Positions 33,634 through 42,785 of a stretch of DNA of 64,000 bases are shown here, in pieces. Under the pieces are notes generated by a model. The model searched no databases. It had not been told where the DNA came from and saw only the letters and a program-made list of their open reading frames with translations. This DNA is from GCA-2683825 sp965662355 (lineage in GTDB: Bacteria > Planctomycetota > UBA1135 > GCA-002686595): positions 62,001 through 126,000 of the forward strand of contig CBFIHP010000013.1 of the NCBI GenBank assembly GCA_965662355.1, read 5' to 3'. Positions within the stretch are counted from its first letter, which is position 1; each line of letters opens with the position of its first letter. A program made the position numbers and the translations under genes.

Positions 33634-34401
33634 ATGGGCTCGCGATACTCCGGTCATTGTCCGGCTTGCCAACACCGCATCGACCTGGGGGTCGATCGTC
33701 CTTCCCACGGCGCCTGTCCGGCCTGCGCTGCACCGTTCCAGGTCCTCACCGCACCGGCTCTCGAGCCGGGCGGGCCGGCGCAGGACCTCGAGGTCACGCT
33801 GGTGCGGCACCCCCTTCCTCCCTGGCCGGAACGGGACGTGACCCGGCCCGCCTTGGTCCTGGCCGCCGCGCTCCTCGGGCTCTTCGCCCTTTTCGTGGGT
33901 CTGGGCATGGCCGGGCAAGGTGGCTCCTGGTTCTACGTCGGCTGGCGCGTGCTGATCGACGCCGCGGAGCTGACGTTGGTCTCCGCCGTTGCGTTCACCT
34001 TGCTCCTGGGATGGCGCCGCGGAACCTGGTGGAGTTCGCTCGTCGCTCTGGCCCACGGAGGGCTCGCGCTTGCAGTCCTGAGCCTGACGAGCGGTGTGTT
34101 CGGTGAGGTGCACGGCCCCCTCGCCGATCGGGCGACCTCCGGCCTCCTGCTCCAGGTTCTACTCGGCGGCGCGGTCGGATGGACGGTGGCCCGCAGCGCG
34201 CCCCACTCTCCGTATCGGCATTCGCTGGCGCTCGGTATCACGGCCGCCGCCGGCACTCTCGGGCTGGCCCTCGCATCGCAGCCCACGCAGGAACAAACGC
34301 TCCTGCTGAGCGCCCTGCAGGTCGTCCTCTGGCTTCCCGCGATGCTCGCGGGTGCCGCCGTGACGCAACACGGACCGCTGCGCAGGGTCGCAACGACCTG
34401 A
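33634..34401 (+). CDS. Zinc-ribbon membrane protein, unknown
   Basis: 255 aa. The N-terminal zinc ribbon SGHCPACQHRIDLGV...GACPACAAPF (two CxxC pairs, about residues 9-34) is typical of small MJ0042-like or tail-anchored zinc ribbons. It is followed by a linker and about six hydrophobic segments (for example PALVLAAALLGLFALFVGLG, LVSAVAFTLLLGWR, LLLSALQVVLWLPAMLAGAA). The zinc finger would be cytoplasmic. The function is not recognisable. GC content is higher than in neighbours. The stop lies 40 nt before an IS5 remnant. Confidence 0.7.
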   Translation: MGSRYSGHCPACQHRIDLGVDRPSHGACPACAAPFQVLTAPALEPGGPAQDLEVTLVRHPLPPWPERDVTRPALVLAAALLGLFALFVGLGMAGQGGSWFYVGWRVLIDAAELTLVSAVAFTLLLGWRRGTWWSSLVALAHGGLALAVLSLTSGVFGEVHGPLADRATSGLLLQVLLGGAVGWTVARSAPHSPYRHSLALGITAAAGTLGLALASQPTQEQTLLLSALQVVLWLPAMLAGAAVTQHGPLRRVATT

Positions 34402-34440
34402 AGACGCCGAGCCCGAGCTACATCGCCCGTCCGCCGATCG

Positions 34441-34550
34441 GGCGTTGGTGCATGACTCCAAGTAGGGCCCCCCACCATCCCCGGTTCACGTCCTGAGCGC
34501 CTTCGATGCCGGCCGACCGAGTTCGAACATCGTGTTCAGGACGTGGCAGG
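34441..34550 (-). mobile_element. IS5-family transposase 3' remnant with terminal repeat (A2)
   Basis: It begins with the terminal repeat GGCGTTGGTGCATGACTCC at 34441, then 60 nt on gives the minus-strand peptide CHVLNTMFELGRPASKALRT and a stop. That tail is the C-terminus of an IS5-family transposase, close to the remnants at 36.2 and 62.1 kb. The sequence diverges after 34550. Confidence 0.65.
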
Positions 34551-34667
34551 CGAGCCCCGAGATGCCAGGATGTTTTTCTCCGCTTTCCTCAGAGATCTGG
34601 AACGCTGAATCGAACCCCTCGCAATGGAGCAGCAATTCTGCGGCCCCAATACCCTTGGAGTTACCCC

Positions 34668-35678
34668 ATGCGAGCGTTCGGTCTTCTTTTTGTCGTGTTT
34701 CTCATTGGCGTAATCAGCCCCTCCCCGATGGCCCAGCAAGCTCTCCAAGACGAGGGCTTTGAACCGACCAGCACACCTCTCGGTCCCTTCGGTTCGACGG
34801 CCCTTGATACGTGGTTGGCGGAGTGTGCGACTCTCGTGACCGGCCCGCAAAGCGGCGTTTCGCCAGCGGCAGGCACCGGGATGATACAGATTTGCCCCAG
34901 CGGCGGATTCTATTCCCAGGTGCGCCAGCGCATCGCCGTCACCCCTGCTCATGGCGACCACGCCCAAGTCGCTTGCAAGTTCAACGCCTCGGCCAGTGGG
35001 AACATTGCAGGAATCTCGGTAGCCGCCTTCAACGGAACCACGCCGACGACCTCGGGCGCGGCCAACTTGGCTGTTGACGGCAACACGGCAACGTGGGAAA
35101 GCCTGTCAGCGAAAGTCGTGCTCCCCGTGGGTACGACGCACGTCGAGGTGCAGGTCAGTTTCAGAAACCCCGAATTGATTGCCGCGGGGGGATTCGGGTT
35201 CTGCGATGGGGCCTATCTCATCCTGGCCCCGCAACCCGGTTCCTACCAAGGGTCGCTTGCTGGTTCGATCACCAACCCCGACCAGTTGTCCGCCTGGCCG
35301 ATCGTCATCGGTACCGACTGGGAAGCCACCGTGACGCCGCAAGCAAATCGCGCGGGCACTCCCGGATTCAACATTGGCCTTGTGCTGGTCCAAACGGTGG
35401 GTGCTCCGGGTGTGACTATCACAGTGGACATGGCGCCCTTCACCGTCGGCTTCGGTAGCGCCCCTGTTTCGCAGCTGCTCGTTACGGGCGGCCGCCTGGG
35501 CACGACCGTGGCCAACTGGGGCTTGACTACCCCGGGCACCATCCCGATCCCCTGCAACACGACCTTCGTGGGCATGCCGTGGTACGCCCAGGCGATCGTC
35601 TTCGGCGACGTCACCACGGACGGCGTCAACGACCTCGACCCGATGTTCTCGAATGGTATTACTGGGGTCATCTACTAG
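34668..35678 (+). CDS. Secreted beta-rich hypothetical protein
   Basis: 336 aa from the ATG at 34668 (GGAG 8 nt upstream). Signal peptide MRAFGLLFVVFLIGVISPSP, mature start MAQQALQDEGFEPTSTPLGP. The N-terminal half resembles a carbohydrate-binding or choice-of-anchor beta-sandwich (FNASASGNIAGISVAAFNG; VEVQVSFRNPELI). The C-terminal half reads YQGSLAGSITNPDQLSAWPI, then beta-rich repeats to DGVNDLDPMFSNGIT, similar in tone to the C-terminal domain of the protease at 8.1 kb. No catalytic motif. The gene is flanked by IS5-type ends at 34441 and 35795-35813. Confidence 0.75.
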   Translation: MRAFGLLFVVFLIGVISPSPMAQQALQDEGFEPTSTPLGPFGSTALDTWLAECATLVTGPQSGVSPAAGTGMIQICPSGGFYSQVRQRIAVTPAHGDHAQVACKFNASASGNIAGISVAAFNGTTPTTSGAANLAVDGNTATWESLSAKVVLPVGTTHVEVQVSFRNPELIAAGGFGFCDGAYLILAPQPGSYQGSLAGSITNPDQLSAWPIVIGTDWEATVTPQANRAGTPGFNIGLVLVQTVGAPGVTITVDMAPFTVGFGSAPVSQLLVTGGRLGTTVANWGLTTPGTIPIPCNTTFVGMPWYAQAIVFGDVTTDGVNDLDPMFSNGITGVIY

Positions 35679-35794
35679 GTCCCGAACGGCAAGTCCACGC
35701 CGGCAAGACGAACGACTTGCCGGCTTCTTGCCGCCATAGCCCGAGGGCCAGCAACTCGGAGCGCTACGCGAGCTGGGCCGCGTCGAGCTCGGTA

Positions 35795-35813
35795 CGGTCT
35801 GTGCACCAACGCC
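35795..35813 (-). repeat. Solo inverted IS5-type end
   Basis: The complement of this stretch, GGCGTTGGTGCACAGACCG, matches the IS5-type end in the first 12 bases. It faces the end at 34441, so the two bracket about 1.37 kb containing the secreted-protein gene. Confidence 0.5.
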
Positions 35814-35861
35814 GATAGGAAGGCGCTCGGCATCCGAACGCGCAAGAAGTAGGCTCCGTTC

Positions 35862-36200
35862 GTGCCCCGCATCTCCTCATACACGCGCCGGCAGGCAATC
35901 GTCTGCGCCATCAGCTTCGTGAGCGTCGTCGCCAACGAGATCGCCCAGCGCATGGTGGCCCGCGAGTTGATAGGCCCACACTGGATCTACGGCTACATCT
36001 CGGACTTCTTCGCCGTTCCATTCACAGCGACACTTGTCACCTGGATGCAAGGCCATCGACGTCACATCTGGGTCATGCCGTTGCTCTTTGCAGTAATGTT
36101 CTCGCTACTCGAACTCGAGGGGTATCACGATCCCTACGACTATGTGTGCTACTGGACGAGCGCCTTCCTGGTGATGCCCGTGGTCGCAATCAAACGTTGA
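35862..36200 (+). CDS. Small membrane protein, unknown
   Basis: 112 aa from the GTG at 35862. Three or four hydrophobic segments: QAIVCAISFVSVVANEIAQ, ISDFFAVPFTATLVTWM, IWVMPLLFAVMFSLLELEG and CYWTSAFLVMPVVAI. Conserved acids and aromatics are present in the turns (GYISDFF, GYHDPYDYVCYW). I do not recognise the family. It lies between solo IS ends and the IS5 remnant. The gene looks intact. Confidence 0.6.
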   Translation: MPRISSYTRRQAIVCAISFVSVVANEIAQRMVARELIGPHWIYGYISDFFAVPFTATLVTWMQGHRRHIWVMPLLFAVMFSLLELEGYHDPYDYVCYWTSAFLVMPVVAIKR

Positions 36201-36242
36201 AGGTTGCCAACCACGCGTAGGGCGACGAAGCGGACGGAATGC

Positions 36243-36565
36243 GGCGTTGGTGCATGGCTCCAAGTAGGGCCATAACTCCCCCGCCATCCCCGGTTTCACG
36301 TCCTGAGCGCCTTCGCTACAGGCCGACGGAGTTCGAACATCGTGTTCAGGACGTGGCATCGCCAGTGATGCTCGCGAGCTTGCCATGGGCCTGTTGGATG
36401 AGATCCACGTCAGTGTTGGCGTCGTCTACATTGCTGTCCGTCGGAACCTGCGCTGGACGAGCGCGCAGTCGTACTCCGGCCAGTTGCCGACTCTGTATCT
36501 CGTCTTGTAATTCGGATGGACTCGTGACTTCATCCGGAGATCGTCACGATCCATGCTCCAACGCC
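36243..36565 (-). mobile_element. Internally deleted IS5-family element
   Basis: 323 bp with imperfect terminal inverted repeats: GGCGTTGGTGCATGGCT at 36243-36259 and the complement of GGCGTTGGAGCATGGAT at 36549-36565. Reading the minus strand, the 5' part encodes MKSRVHPNYKTRYRVGNWPE and YDCALVQRRF, the typical N-terminus of IS5-type transposases. The 3' part gives CHVLNTMFELRRPVAKALRT and a stop. The catalytic core (DDE) is absent, so it is a non-autonomous remnant. No clear target-site duplication is seen. A REP-like repeat directly abuts the right end. Confidence 0.75.
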
Positions 36566-36600
36566 CCACCAACCCGTCAGCTCGGTGCCTGGCTCCGTAC
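36566..36600 (-). repeat. REP-like repeat, copy 3 (inverted)
   Basis: The complement of GTACGGAGCCAGGCACCGAG and CTGACGGGTTGGTGG; it begins exactly at the IS5 element end. Same unit as at 16681 and 20430. Confidence 0.65.
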
Positions 36601-36612
36601 GTAGCGCTCTGG

Positions 36613-37977
36613 TCAGCGTACGAGGAGAATCGTCGAGGCGGATTGAGTCGTTCCGCTTGCTTGAATGGTCACTCTAGCATCTCCCTGGGGCTTTAGCTGT
36701 TCTGTCACGATGGGTCCACAGGTCATCAAGGCCCACTGGTAGGGCTTGATTCGTGCCTTAGGGGTATAGATCACTCCGTCGATCTCATTCCCAGGGATGG
36801 CGCCGCCGTCGTCGTCGTCGTCATCGTCATCGTCGCCGCTGCCGGGATTTACTCCTCTGATTTTGTTCTCTTTCGAGTTGGAACGGGATTGAAAAATACA
36901 TATTCCGGCGTAGGTCCCATCGTCAGGTGCAACGAGGTCCAAGTAGGACTCTCCTTTCGTATCGATGCTCTTGTTGCCAGGACCCATGAACAAGCAAACC
37001 CCCCCGGTTCCACGGAGAATGGAGCTACCCTGCAGCTTGATCCCCTTGCTGCCTCCACCGCACCCGATGTAATAAAGGCCGGGGAGCAAGATGGCGGTTT
37101 CGTTCTTGAGATCGATGCCCCTTGGATAGTAGCCGGGAAGGTACGTTCCATTGTCCTTCATCCTATCGTAGTCGGTCATGCCCGCCGTCGACGGCTCCGG
37201 GAGGGACGCAAAGGGGTCTTCCAACGAATCCATTCCTGTTATCGGAGGGGGGTTGAAAGTCCCGCCGCCGCCGGAGTCGCAGACTCCACCCACAACATGG
37301 GTATAGGGGCTTGTGACCAGGACGTCATTGTTCCTGACCTTGATGGCGCAGGAATTGGTCGAATTCACCCAAATGCCCGAGTCTAGCACCGTCAGCTCGC
37401 AGTCTTTCATGTCCAGGGCGTTGGCCTTGGTAGGGTGCAGTACGAGCAGCCCAGGCAGGCTGCTCTCGCCCGGCTCGCTATAGGCGATAGCGGACCTGGC
37501 TAGGTGTAGCTGACCATCGCCAAAAATCCCCCCCAGCGGGCTGCTGGCAGGCCCGTCCGCAGCTTCGTCCGTACGATGTGCTGTGACTCTTACTGCATTA
37601 GGGCCACTGAGGCTTGCGGTGAACTCTTCTGTCGATGGATCCCAGGTTCCCAGGACAATGTCCCCATCGACCGAATTCGAGTAATTGGCCTCGAGGGAGA
37701 TAGGGAATGCGGCACTCCCGTGGCCTGAGGCGACGTCCATGGCCTTGCCTCTAGAGACGTCGTAGTCGGGTGTTTGTTGATCCCAGGAGAGAGTGCCGGC
37801 CGCTGCCATCGCCGCTTCATCCGCCGCCAGCTGCAGGGACTGGACCCCCATTCCCGAGTACGAAACGGCCATATAGAGAGCCCCGATGGACAGGATGGTG
37901 CTCATCAGGATCGCCATGAAGACGACGAGAGCCCCTTGTTCAGAGGAGGGACGGAGGAATCGGGACATTCTGATCAT
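36613..37977 (-). CDS. tadG: TadG-like pilus-associated protein
   Basis: 454 aa. The N-terminus SSEQGALVVFMAILMSTILS and IGALYMAVSYSGMGVQSLQL, then AADEAAMAAAG, is the TadG/TadE-like start: a membrane segment followed by the QxAADxAALAAA motif. The rest is a large periplasmic or extracellular part with beta-rich stretches. A tract of nine Asp encoded by a GTC/ATC-rich run lies near residue 370 (GSGDDDDDDDDD), a likely calcium-binding or spacer segment. In Tad pili, TadG is thought to anchor or cap the apparatus. It is the last gene of the sensor-regulator operon on the minus strand, next to the flp cluster. Confidence 0.8.
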   Translation of the reverse strand: MIRMSRFLRPSSEQGALVVFMAILMSTILSIGALYMAVSYSGMGVQSLQLAADEAAMAAAGTLSWDQQTPDYDVSRGKAMDVASGHGSAAFPISLEANYSNSVDGDIVLGTWDPSTEEFTASLSGPNAVRVTAHRTDEAADGPASSPLGGIFGDGQLHLARSAIAYSEPGESSLPGLLVLHPTKANALDMKDCELTVLDSGIWVNSTNSCAIKVRNNDVLVTSPYTHVVGGVCDSGGGGTFNPPPITGMDSLEDPFASLPEPSTAGMTDYDRMKDNGTYLPGYYPRGIDLKNETAILLPGLYYIGCGGGSKGIKLQGSSILRGTGGVCLFMGPGNKSIDTKGESYLDLVAPDDGTYAGICIFQSRSNSKENKIRGVNPGSGDDDDDDDDDGGAIPGNEIDGVIYTPKARIKPYQWALMTCGPIVTEQLKPQGDARVTIQASGTTQSASTILLVR

Positions 37978-38054
37978 CTAGAGACTCCCCGCACAATTCG
38001 TTCCAAGGCGCATGAAAGATTGATTTCTCCGTTTTGGGCGCTCGAGAGCTCTGA

Positions 38055-39275
38055 TCACTCCACGGCCCTTAGTGCGGGAAACCGAGCAGTCGCCAAGCGC
38101 ATAGAGCAACCGAGCTCTCCCATTGCAGCCATCCATTGATCTTCGCTCGCACCATCCGTTCTTAGGAGTTCCTCGGCCTCTTCGGCCTGTTTCCCAATCT
38201 GGGCAAAGCCGTAGCTTGCTGCAGTTCCCCGAAGCTTGTGAGCGAAGACCGTAGCGCCGTTTACGTCCCTTCGTTCCAAAATGCCGTCGAGCTCACCGAG
38301 CGATCCCTCCATTCTCCTTAGATAGGACACGAGGAGCGGGCGGAATTTCTCTTCTGCTTCACGCGTGGAGGCAATACCCCCGGTTTCGTTTGCTTCATCA
38401 ACTGCAACACTATCGATGTGTCGTGAGAGCAAGAGTGACAGGTCTACGGCATTCAGCGGCTTTGTGAGATAACCATCGAATCCAGCTGTCAGACAACGCT
38501 CCATGTCCTCTTTCATTGCATAGGCGGTGAGCGCCACAACCGGAGTCTTATAGCCAGCTTCTCGAATGTGCGAGAGGGTTTCAAAGCCGTTCCACTGAGG
38601 CATGTGAAGATCCAACAATATGATAGGAAGAGGCTCAGAGGCATCCTTGAGGAGTGCCAGCCCCTCCATCCCACTCTCGGCTTCGACGACTCCAAGGCCC
38701 ATGTCTTGCAGACAATGCCTCAAGAGCAAGAGATTGTCAGGGTTGTCGTCCACGACCAATACCGTCGCCGGCTTGAATCGCATCCGACTCTGCTGCAAGG
38801 GATTTGCCGAACTGGCCACGCGCCTTTCCTGAAAGCGGTATAGCAAGCTAACAATGCACTCGATTAGGAGTTCCGCACTCCGCGGAGGCACCAGACTCCC
38901 CATGAGAATCAGAGTCCCAAGAAATCCATTCGCACTCCGGAGGGTGAACCAGCACATGGGTACGGTCGACTCCAGCGTGCCGAATTCCTCATCTCTCTCG
39001 GGCCCGAAGGAAGCAATTCGCACAATGTCCTTGAGTAGCCGCGGATCATCGGGGGAAAAGGAAGTATCCGGCAAGAGCTGCACACAGTGAGCAGCTTCTT
39101 CCGAGGTCAGCTCTCGCCAGCTCGGAAGTAGAGCAAAGCCTTGTGAGCCCGGAAGGACCCGAATTGCCTCCAGCAGGTGAGGGTAGAGACTCGCCTCATC
39201 GCCACCCTTGACGACATGATTACCCAGATGTATGAGCCGCGACAAGAACTGATCATGCCAGTGGCTTTGGCCCAT
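38055..39275 (-). CDS. Response regulator with Hpt domain
   Basis: 406 aa from the ATG at 39275, chosen because AAGGAG lies 7 nt upstream; a start at 39293 is poorer. The N-terminal 160 residues are a GAF-like, not obviously conserved sensory region. The receiver domain (about 170-290) has TVLVVDDNPDNLLLLRHCLQ, the phospho-acceptor Asp in PIILLDLHMPQWNG, and Lys in YLTKPL. The C-terminal Hpt domain (about 310-400) has the phosphoryl-accepting His in VFAHKLRGTAASYGF. Such a chain is a relay between a hybrid kinase and a final regulator. The gene lies after the sigma-54 activator and before tadG, so it belongs to the pilus control operon. Confidence 0.88.
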   Translation of the reverse strand: MGQSHWHDQFLSRLIHLGNHVVKGGDEASLYPHLLEAIRVLPGSQGFALLPSWRELTSEEAAHCVQLLPDTSFSPDDPRLLKDIVRIASFGPERDEEFGTLESTVPMCWFTLRSANGFLGTLILMGSLVPPRSAELLIECIVSLLYRFQERRVASSANPLQQSRMRFKPATVLVVDDNPDNLLLLRHCLQDMGLGVVEAESGMEGLALLKDASEPLPIILLDLHMPQWNGFETLSHIREAGYKTPVVALTAYAMKEDMERCLTAGFDGYLTKPLNAVDLSLLLSRHIDSVAVDEANETGGIASTREAEEKFRPLLVSYLRRMEGSLGELDGILERRDVNGATVFAHKLRGTAASYGFAQIGKQAEEAEELLRTDGASEDQWMAAMGELGCSMRLATARFPALRAVE

Positions 39276-39299
39276 TTCAGTCTCCTTGACCATGACCAG

Positions 39300-40676
39300 C
39301 TATTCCAGAGACGCGAGCCCGTACTTGGCGATTTTCCGATAAAGGGTTGTTCTTGAAACCTCGAGCTTCACAGCCGTTTGTTGTATGTTCCAGTCGGTTA
39401 CCTTGAGAGCCCTCAAGATGTGCAATTTCTCACATACACTGAGAGGGCACACCCGGGTCTCTTCTTCTGTGCAAGACTCGTCTTCTGCTACCTGCCCCAT
39501 GTTGTCCCCGCGCCGCAGTTCCATGGGAAGGTGTGAGACATCGATTTCTGCCCCACTACAGAGGATAGTGGCTCTCTCCACTACATTTTCGAGTTCGCGA
39601 ACGTTCCCCGGCCAGCTGTGACTGAGCAGAAGCTCCAAGGCCTGCGGCCTGAACTGCATAGCGTCTTTCGAATGGCGCTTGGCCATTATCTGAAGAAAGT
39701 ACTCCCCCAAGTGCAGGACATCATCCTCGCGCTCCCTCAGAGGCGGCAACACAATTGGGAAGACGGAAAGGCGATAGAAGAGATCCTCTCGGAATACTGT
39801 CCTATCTTTCAAATCTCTTAGAGATGCTGCAATGATTCGCACGTCAACGCCGATGGGCTTCGAACTGCCGACTCGAACGACCTCTCGCTCCTGCAGAACT
39901 CGTAAGAGCCTAACCTGCAGTTCGGCTGAGAGTTCGCCGACCTCATCCAAGAAGATGGTCCCCCCCTCGGCAGTTTCGAAGCACCCCTTCCTCGTGGCGC
40001 TTGCACCCGTGAAAGCCCCCTTCTCGTGGCCAAACAACTCGCTTTCGATCAGGGTCTCGCTAATGGCGCCACAATTGATTGCCACGAAAGGAGCTGCTGA
40101 CCTCTCACTCTCTTGATGTATCGCATGCGCAGCTATTTCTTTGCCAGTACCGCTCTCACCTTGAAGGAGCACTGTGACATCGCTTTGCGCCACCATTCTC
40201 AGATGCTCGATGCACCTGCGGAGAGCTAAAGAACTCCCCTTGATAGCTTCGAAGCCCCTGGACGTCTTCAGTTTCTCCGAAAGGTCACGAACTCTTGCCC
40301 CAAGACTACGGTGGGTCTCTGCGTTTCGGACTGCGGTCACGAGCCGAAGCTCGTCGAAGGGTTTCTGGATGAAATCCACAGCTCCAGCGTGCATGCAATC
40401 GACGGCAACTTTGAGATCTCCAGAAGCTGAGAAGATGACCACGGGTACCGTAGCGTGTTCGCGCCGAACCCGATGCAAGAGCTCCAGGTCCGTGACATTG
40501 GGGAGACCAAGATCCAAGATAAGAACGTCTGGCCTATCGACCTGTAGATGGTGCAGGCACTTCTTTGCGGAATCCGCCGCCAAGACCGCTCCCTCTGGAC
40601 CGAGAGCGGCAGTAATGAGATCTAAAACGTTCGGGTCGTCGTCGACGACCAAGATCGTCCGATGGACAGGTTGCAT
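39300..40676 (-). CDS. NtrC-family sigma-54-dependent response regulator
   Basis: 458 aa. Receiver domain (1-125) with ILVVDDDPNVLDLI and PDVLILDLGLPNV. AAA+ domain (about 140-385) with the Walker A GESGTGKEIAAHA, the sigma-54 contact motif HEKGAFTGASATR, and the Walker B EGGTIFLDEVGEL. C-terminal Fis-type HTH ILRALKVTDWNIQQTAVKLE and VSRTTLYRKIAKYGL. It activates sigma-54 RNA polymerase from upstream sites after phosphorylation. Three flp promoters with good -24/-12 elements lie 3-5 kb away, and a conserved block upstream of each is the obvious binding site. It sits 7 nt from the next receiver-Hpt gene. Confidence 0.95.
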   Translation of the reverse strand: MQPVHRTILVVDDDPNVLDLITAALGPEGAVLAADSAKKCLHHLQVDRPDVLILDLGLPNVTDLELLHRVRREHATVPVVIFSASGDLKVAVDCMHAGAVDFIQKPFDELRLVTAVRNAETHRSLGARVRDLSEKLKTSRGFEAIKGSSLALRRCIEHLRMVAQSDVTVLLQGESGTGKEIAAHAIHQESERSAAPFVAINCGAISETLIESELFGHEKGAFTGASATRKGCFETAEGGTIFLDEVGELSAELQVRLLRVLQEREVVRVGSSKPIGVDVRIIAASLRDLKDRTVFREDLFYRLSVFPIVLPPLREREDDVLHLGEYFLQIMAKRHSKDAMQFRPQALELLLSHSWPGNVRELENVVERATILCSGAEIDVSHLPMELRRGDNMGQVAEDESCTEEETRVCPLSVCEKLHILRALKVTDWNIQQTAVKLEVSRTTLYRKIAKYGLASLE

Positions 40677-40917
40677 CGAGTTCGGCTTCTTGGATGGATG
40701 ATGGAGTCGCCCATTTCATTGACATCCCTCTCGGTACAGGATGTCGGAAAGCGTGTCCCAAGTCTCAAATGACTTGATATCGAAACCACCGCCCGGAGCT
40801 CCAAGCCGGAAGAAACTTCAGACATCAGAATCCGGACAGTGCGGACCGGCTACTAATTATACATGCGGTCAGAACATAGGGGGTGTCACTGCCCAAAAAG
40901 AAGGCCTACCGGTTGCC
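40677..40917. other. Intergenic, kinase to activator
   Basis: 240 nt without a supported gene; it could hold a separate promoter for the activator gene, but I see no clear site. Confidence 0.4.
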
Positions 40918-42669
40918 CTATGAGAACTCTTTTCGGAGTACCCCGAAGTCCAGTGGCTTTCGCAAGAAAGCGTCGCACCCAACCTCGAAGAACGCTTCTT
41001 CATCGTTTGGGCGACGATGGGCGGTAATCGCAACGATACGATTCTGATAGCCCTGCGTTCGCAGATGACGCGTCGCGTCATAGCCATCCATCCGAGGCAT
41101 CTGCATATCCATGAGGATCAGGTCGTATGGCTGTCCCTTCTCCTTAGCATTGAGTGCCTTCATAGAGCCTTCGACACCGTCCTTCGCTACGGACACCCGG
41201 CATCCCCATTCAGCCAGCTCGTACCGGAGCAACTCTTGGATGTCTTCGGCATCGTCTACGACCAGGACCGTCTTGTCCCGTAGGTCACAAGCTGTCCCCG
41301 GATCTGAGAGCGCTGGGATCGCGTTCGGAAGAGCCACTCTGAAAACCGTTCCCGTCGGCAATTTGCTCTTTACCGTTATGGACCCCCCCATCGATTCGAC
41401 GAGCTCCTTGCAAATGGACAGCCCCAGACCAATCCCATCGAAGATGCTTCCGCCGTGGTCCACCTTGAAGAATGGCTCGAATACACGATGCAAATGATCT
41501 TGATGGATTCCAACGCCTATATCCTCGACTTCGATGAGCAAGGTATCGCTCATTCGTCTCGCAGAACAGGTAACCGGCTTTCCCTCTCCGAACTTGAGTG
41601 CGTTGCTGAGTAGATTGACTAACACCTGACACATGCGAGCCCGATGCAGTTCGACTCTGAAGTCCTCACCGATGACCCTCAATTTCACCGTGCTGTCCCC
41701 TGCCTTTGGCGTTACAGCCTCTAGCGACTCGTCAAGCAACTCGCTAATGGGGAACAAGGTAGGATCTTCGGAATTGCCCAGTAAAGCCGCCGCAGACGAC
41801 ATGGTGAGCAGCTCATTGACCATCCTCAAGAGCCTGCGCCCATTTCGGTCCATAACTTCAAGTGCATTCCTTCGCTCTTGTGGTAAGAGCTCAACACATC
41901 GGAGACGTTCGAGGTAGCCGAGTATCGATGTCAGTGGAGTTCTCAATTCGTGACTGACCGTCCTCAGCATCTTTTCTTTGGAATCCCGAGCCTCCTTTGC
42001 GCCCAACTCAGCCAATTCAGCCCTGTCTTGAAGCCCGGTCGCGTCCCTACGCATCTTTTCCAAAGCCTCTTGCAGACGCCGAATACTGGAACCGTGGCCT
42101 GTACCCCGAACGCTCCTGACTGTCGATCCTTCTCTCTTGGTGGGGAATCCCAAGAACTGAACGATGCAGAAAGCAGCAAAGAAGAATACGGAGGCCAGAG
42201 CTGCCTCAATGATGGCCCTTCCCCTCGCCGTCCTCAGCGAGATGAAAGTTTCAACCTGAAGACCATCCGTGCTAGCTGCTCTGAAGTGTCGTATTGATTT
42301 GTGATGTTCGCTCACATCTTCCGGCAATACTCCCACTTCGAGAACGGTCTTCAACTGGTCGTCGCAGATGCGAACTGCAACCAAGTCCTCGTAGATGCCT
42401 TCTTGTTGGCGCACGACCGCTTCGAGGTGCAGAGATAGCTGCTCCCGCTCGATGGAATCAAAGAGCACTCGGGCAGATTCGGTTATCGTCCTTCCTACCT
42501 GAGAAGTCGAACGCTCTAGCGTTCGAATGCGATCCGAATAGATGACAACGAATAGACAAACAGAGAAGAATCCTCCCCATAGTAAGGATGCAAACGGCTT
42601 TCCCAAATGACCTCGAATAGGAGGGTCCGTCTTGTCTATACCCACTGAGTGACCTTGAAAAGCGTCCAC
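40918..42669 (-). CDS. Membrane hybrid histidine kinase
   Basis: 583 aa from the GTG at 42669 (a GTG at 42645 is possible). Two TM helices (about 29-46 and 158-174) flank a periplasmic sensor of about 110 residues. A coiled-coil link follows (RRLQEALEKMRRDATGLQDR). The HisKA box is LRTVSHELRTPLTSILGYLE with the phospho-His. The HATPase region has NLLSNALKFG, DIGVGIHQDHLHRVFEPFFK and GIGLGLSICKELVE. The C-terminal receiver has VLVVDDAEDIQELL and LMDMQMPRMDG. It heads the operon of activator, receiver-Hpt protein and tadG. Signal unknown; surface contact is a guess by analogy with pilus systems. Confidence 0.92.
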   Translation of the reverse strand: MDAFQGHSVGIDKTDPPIRGHLGKPFASLLWGGFFSVCLFVVIYSDRIRTLERSTSQVGRTITESARVLFDSIEREQLSLHLEAVVRQQEGIYEDLVAVRICDDQLKTVLEVGVLPEDVSEHHKSIRHFRAASTDGLQVETFISLRTARGRAIIEAALASVFFFAAFCIVQFLGFPTKREGSTVRSVRGTGHGSSIRRLQEALEKMRRDATGLQDRAELAELGAKEARDSKEKMLRTVSHELRTPLTSILGYLERLRCVELLPQERRNALEVMDRNGRRLLRMVNELLTMSSAAALLGNSEDPTLFPISELLDESLEAVTPKAGDSTVKLRVIGEDFRVELHRARMCQVLVNLLSNALKFGEGKPVTCSARRMSDTLLIEVEDIGVGIHQDHLHRVFEPFFKVDHGGSIFDGIGLGLSICKELVESMGGSITVKSKLPTGTVFRVALPNAIPALSDPGTACDLRDKTVLVVDDAEDIQELLRYELAEWGCRVSVAKDGVEGSMKALNAKEKGQPYDLILMDMQMPRMDGYDATRHLRTQGYQNRIVAITAHRRPNDEEAFFEVGCDAFLRKPLDFGVLRKEFS

Positions 42670-42702
42670 TCTCGCCCCCCGTTGCGGGAGAGCAAGAGTG
42701 GA
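42665..42702 (-). terminator. Hairpin after flp pilin gene 1
   Basis: TCCACTCT (42665-42672) and AGAGTGGA (42695-42702) form an 8-bp stem. On the minus strand it is followed by CGCTTTTC. It overlaps the kinase start, so part of the pilin transcript may continue into the regulatory operon. Confidence 0.6.
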
Positions 42703-42785
42703 CAGGAGAGCCCGTTCCGTCGACCGCTGTTCTAGCTGATTGCTATACGTTGCTAGTCTCTACGGACGTTAATGGAAAACGAGGA

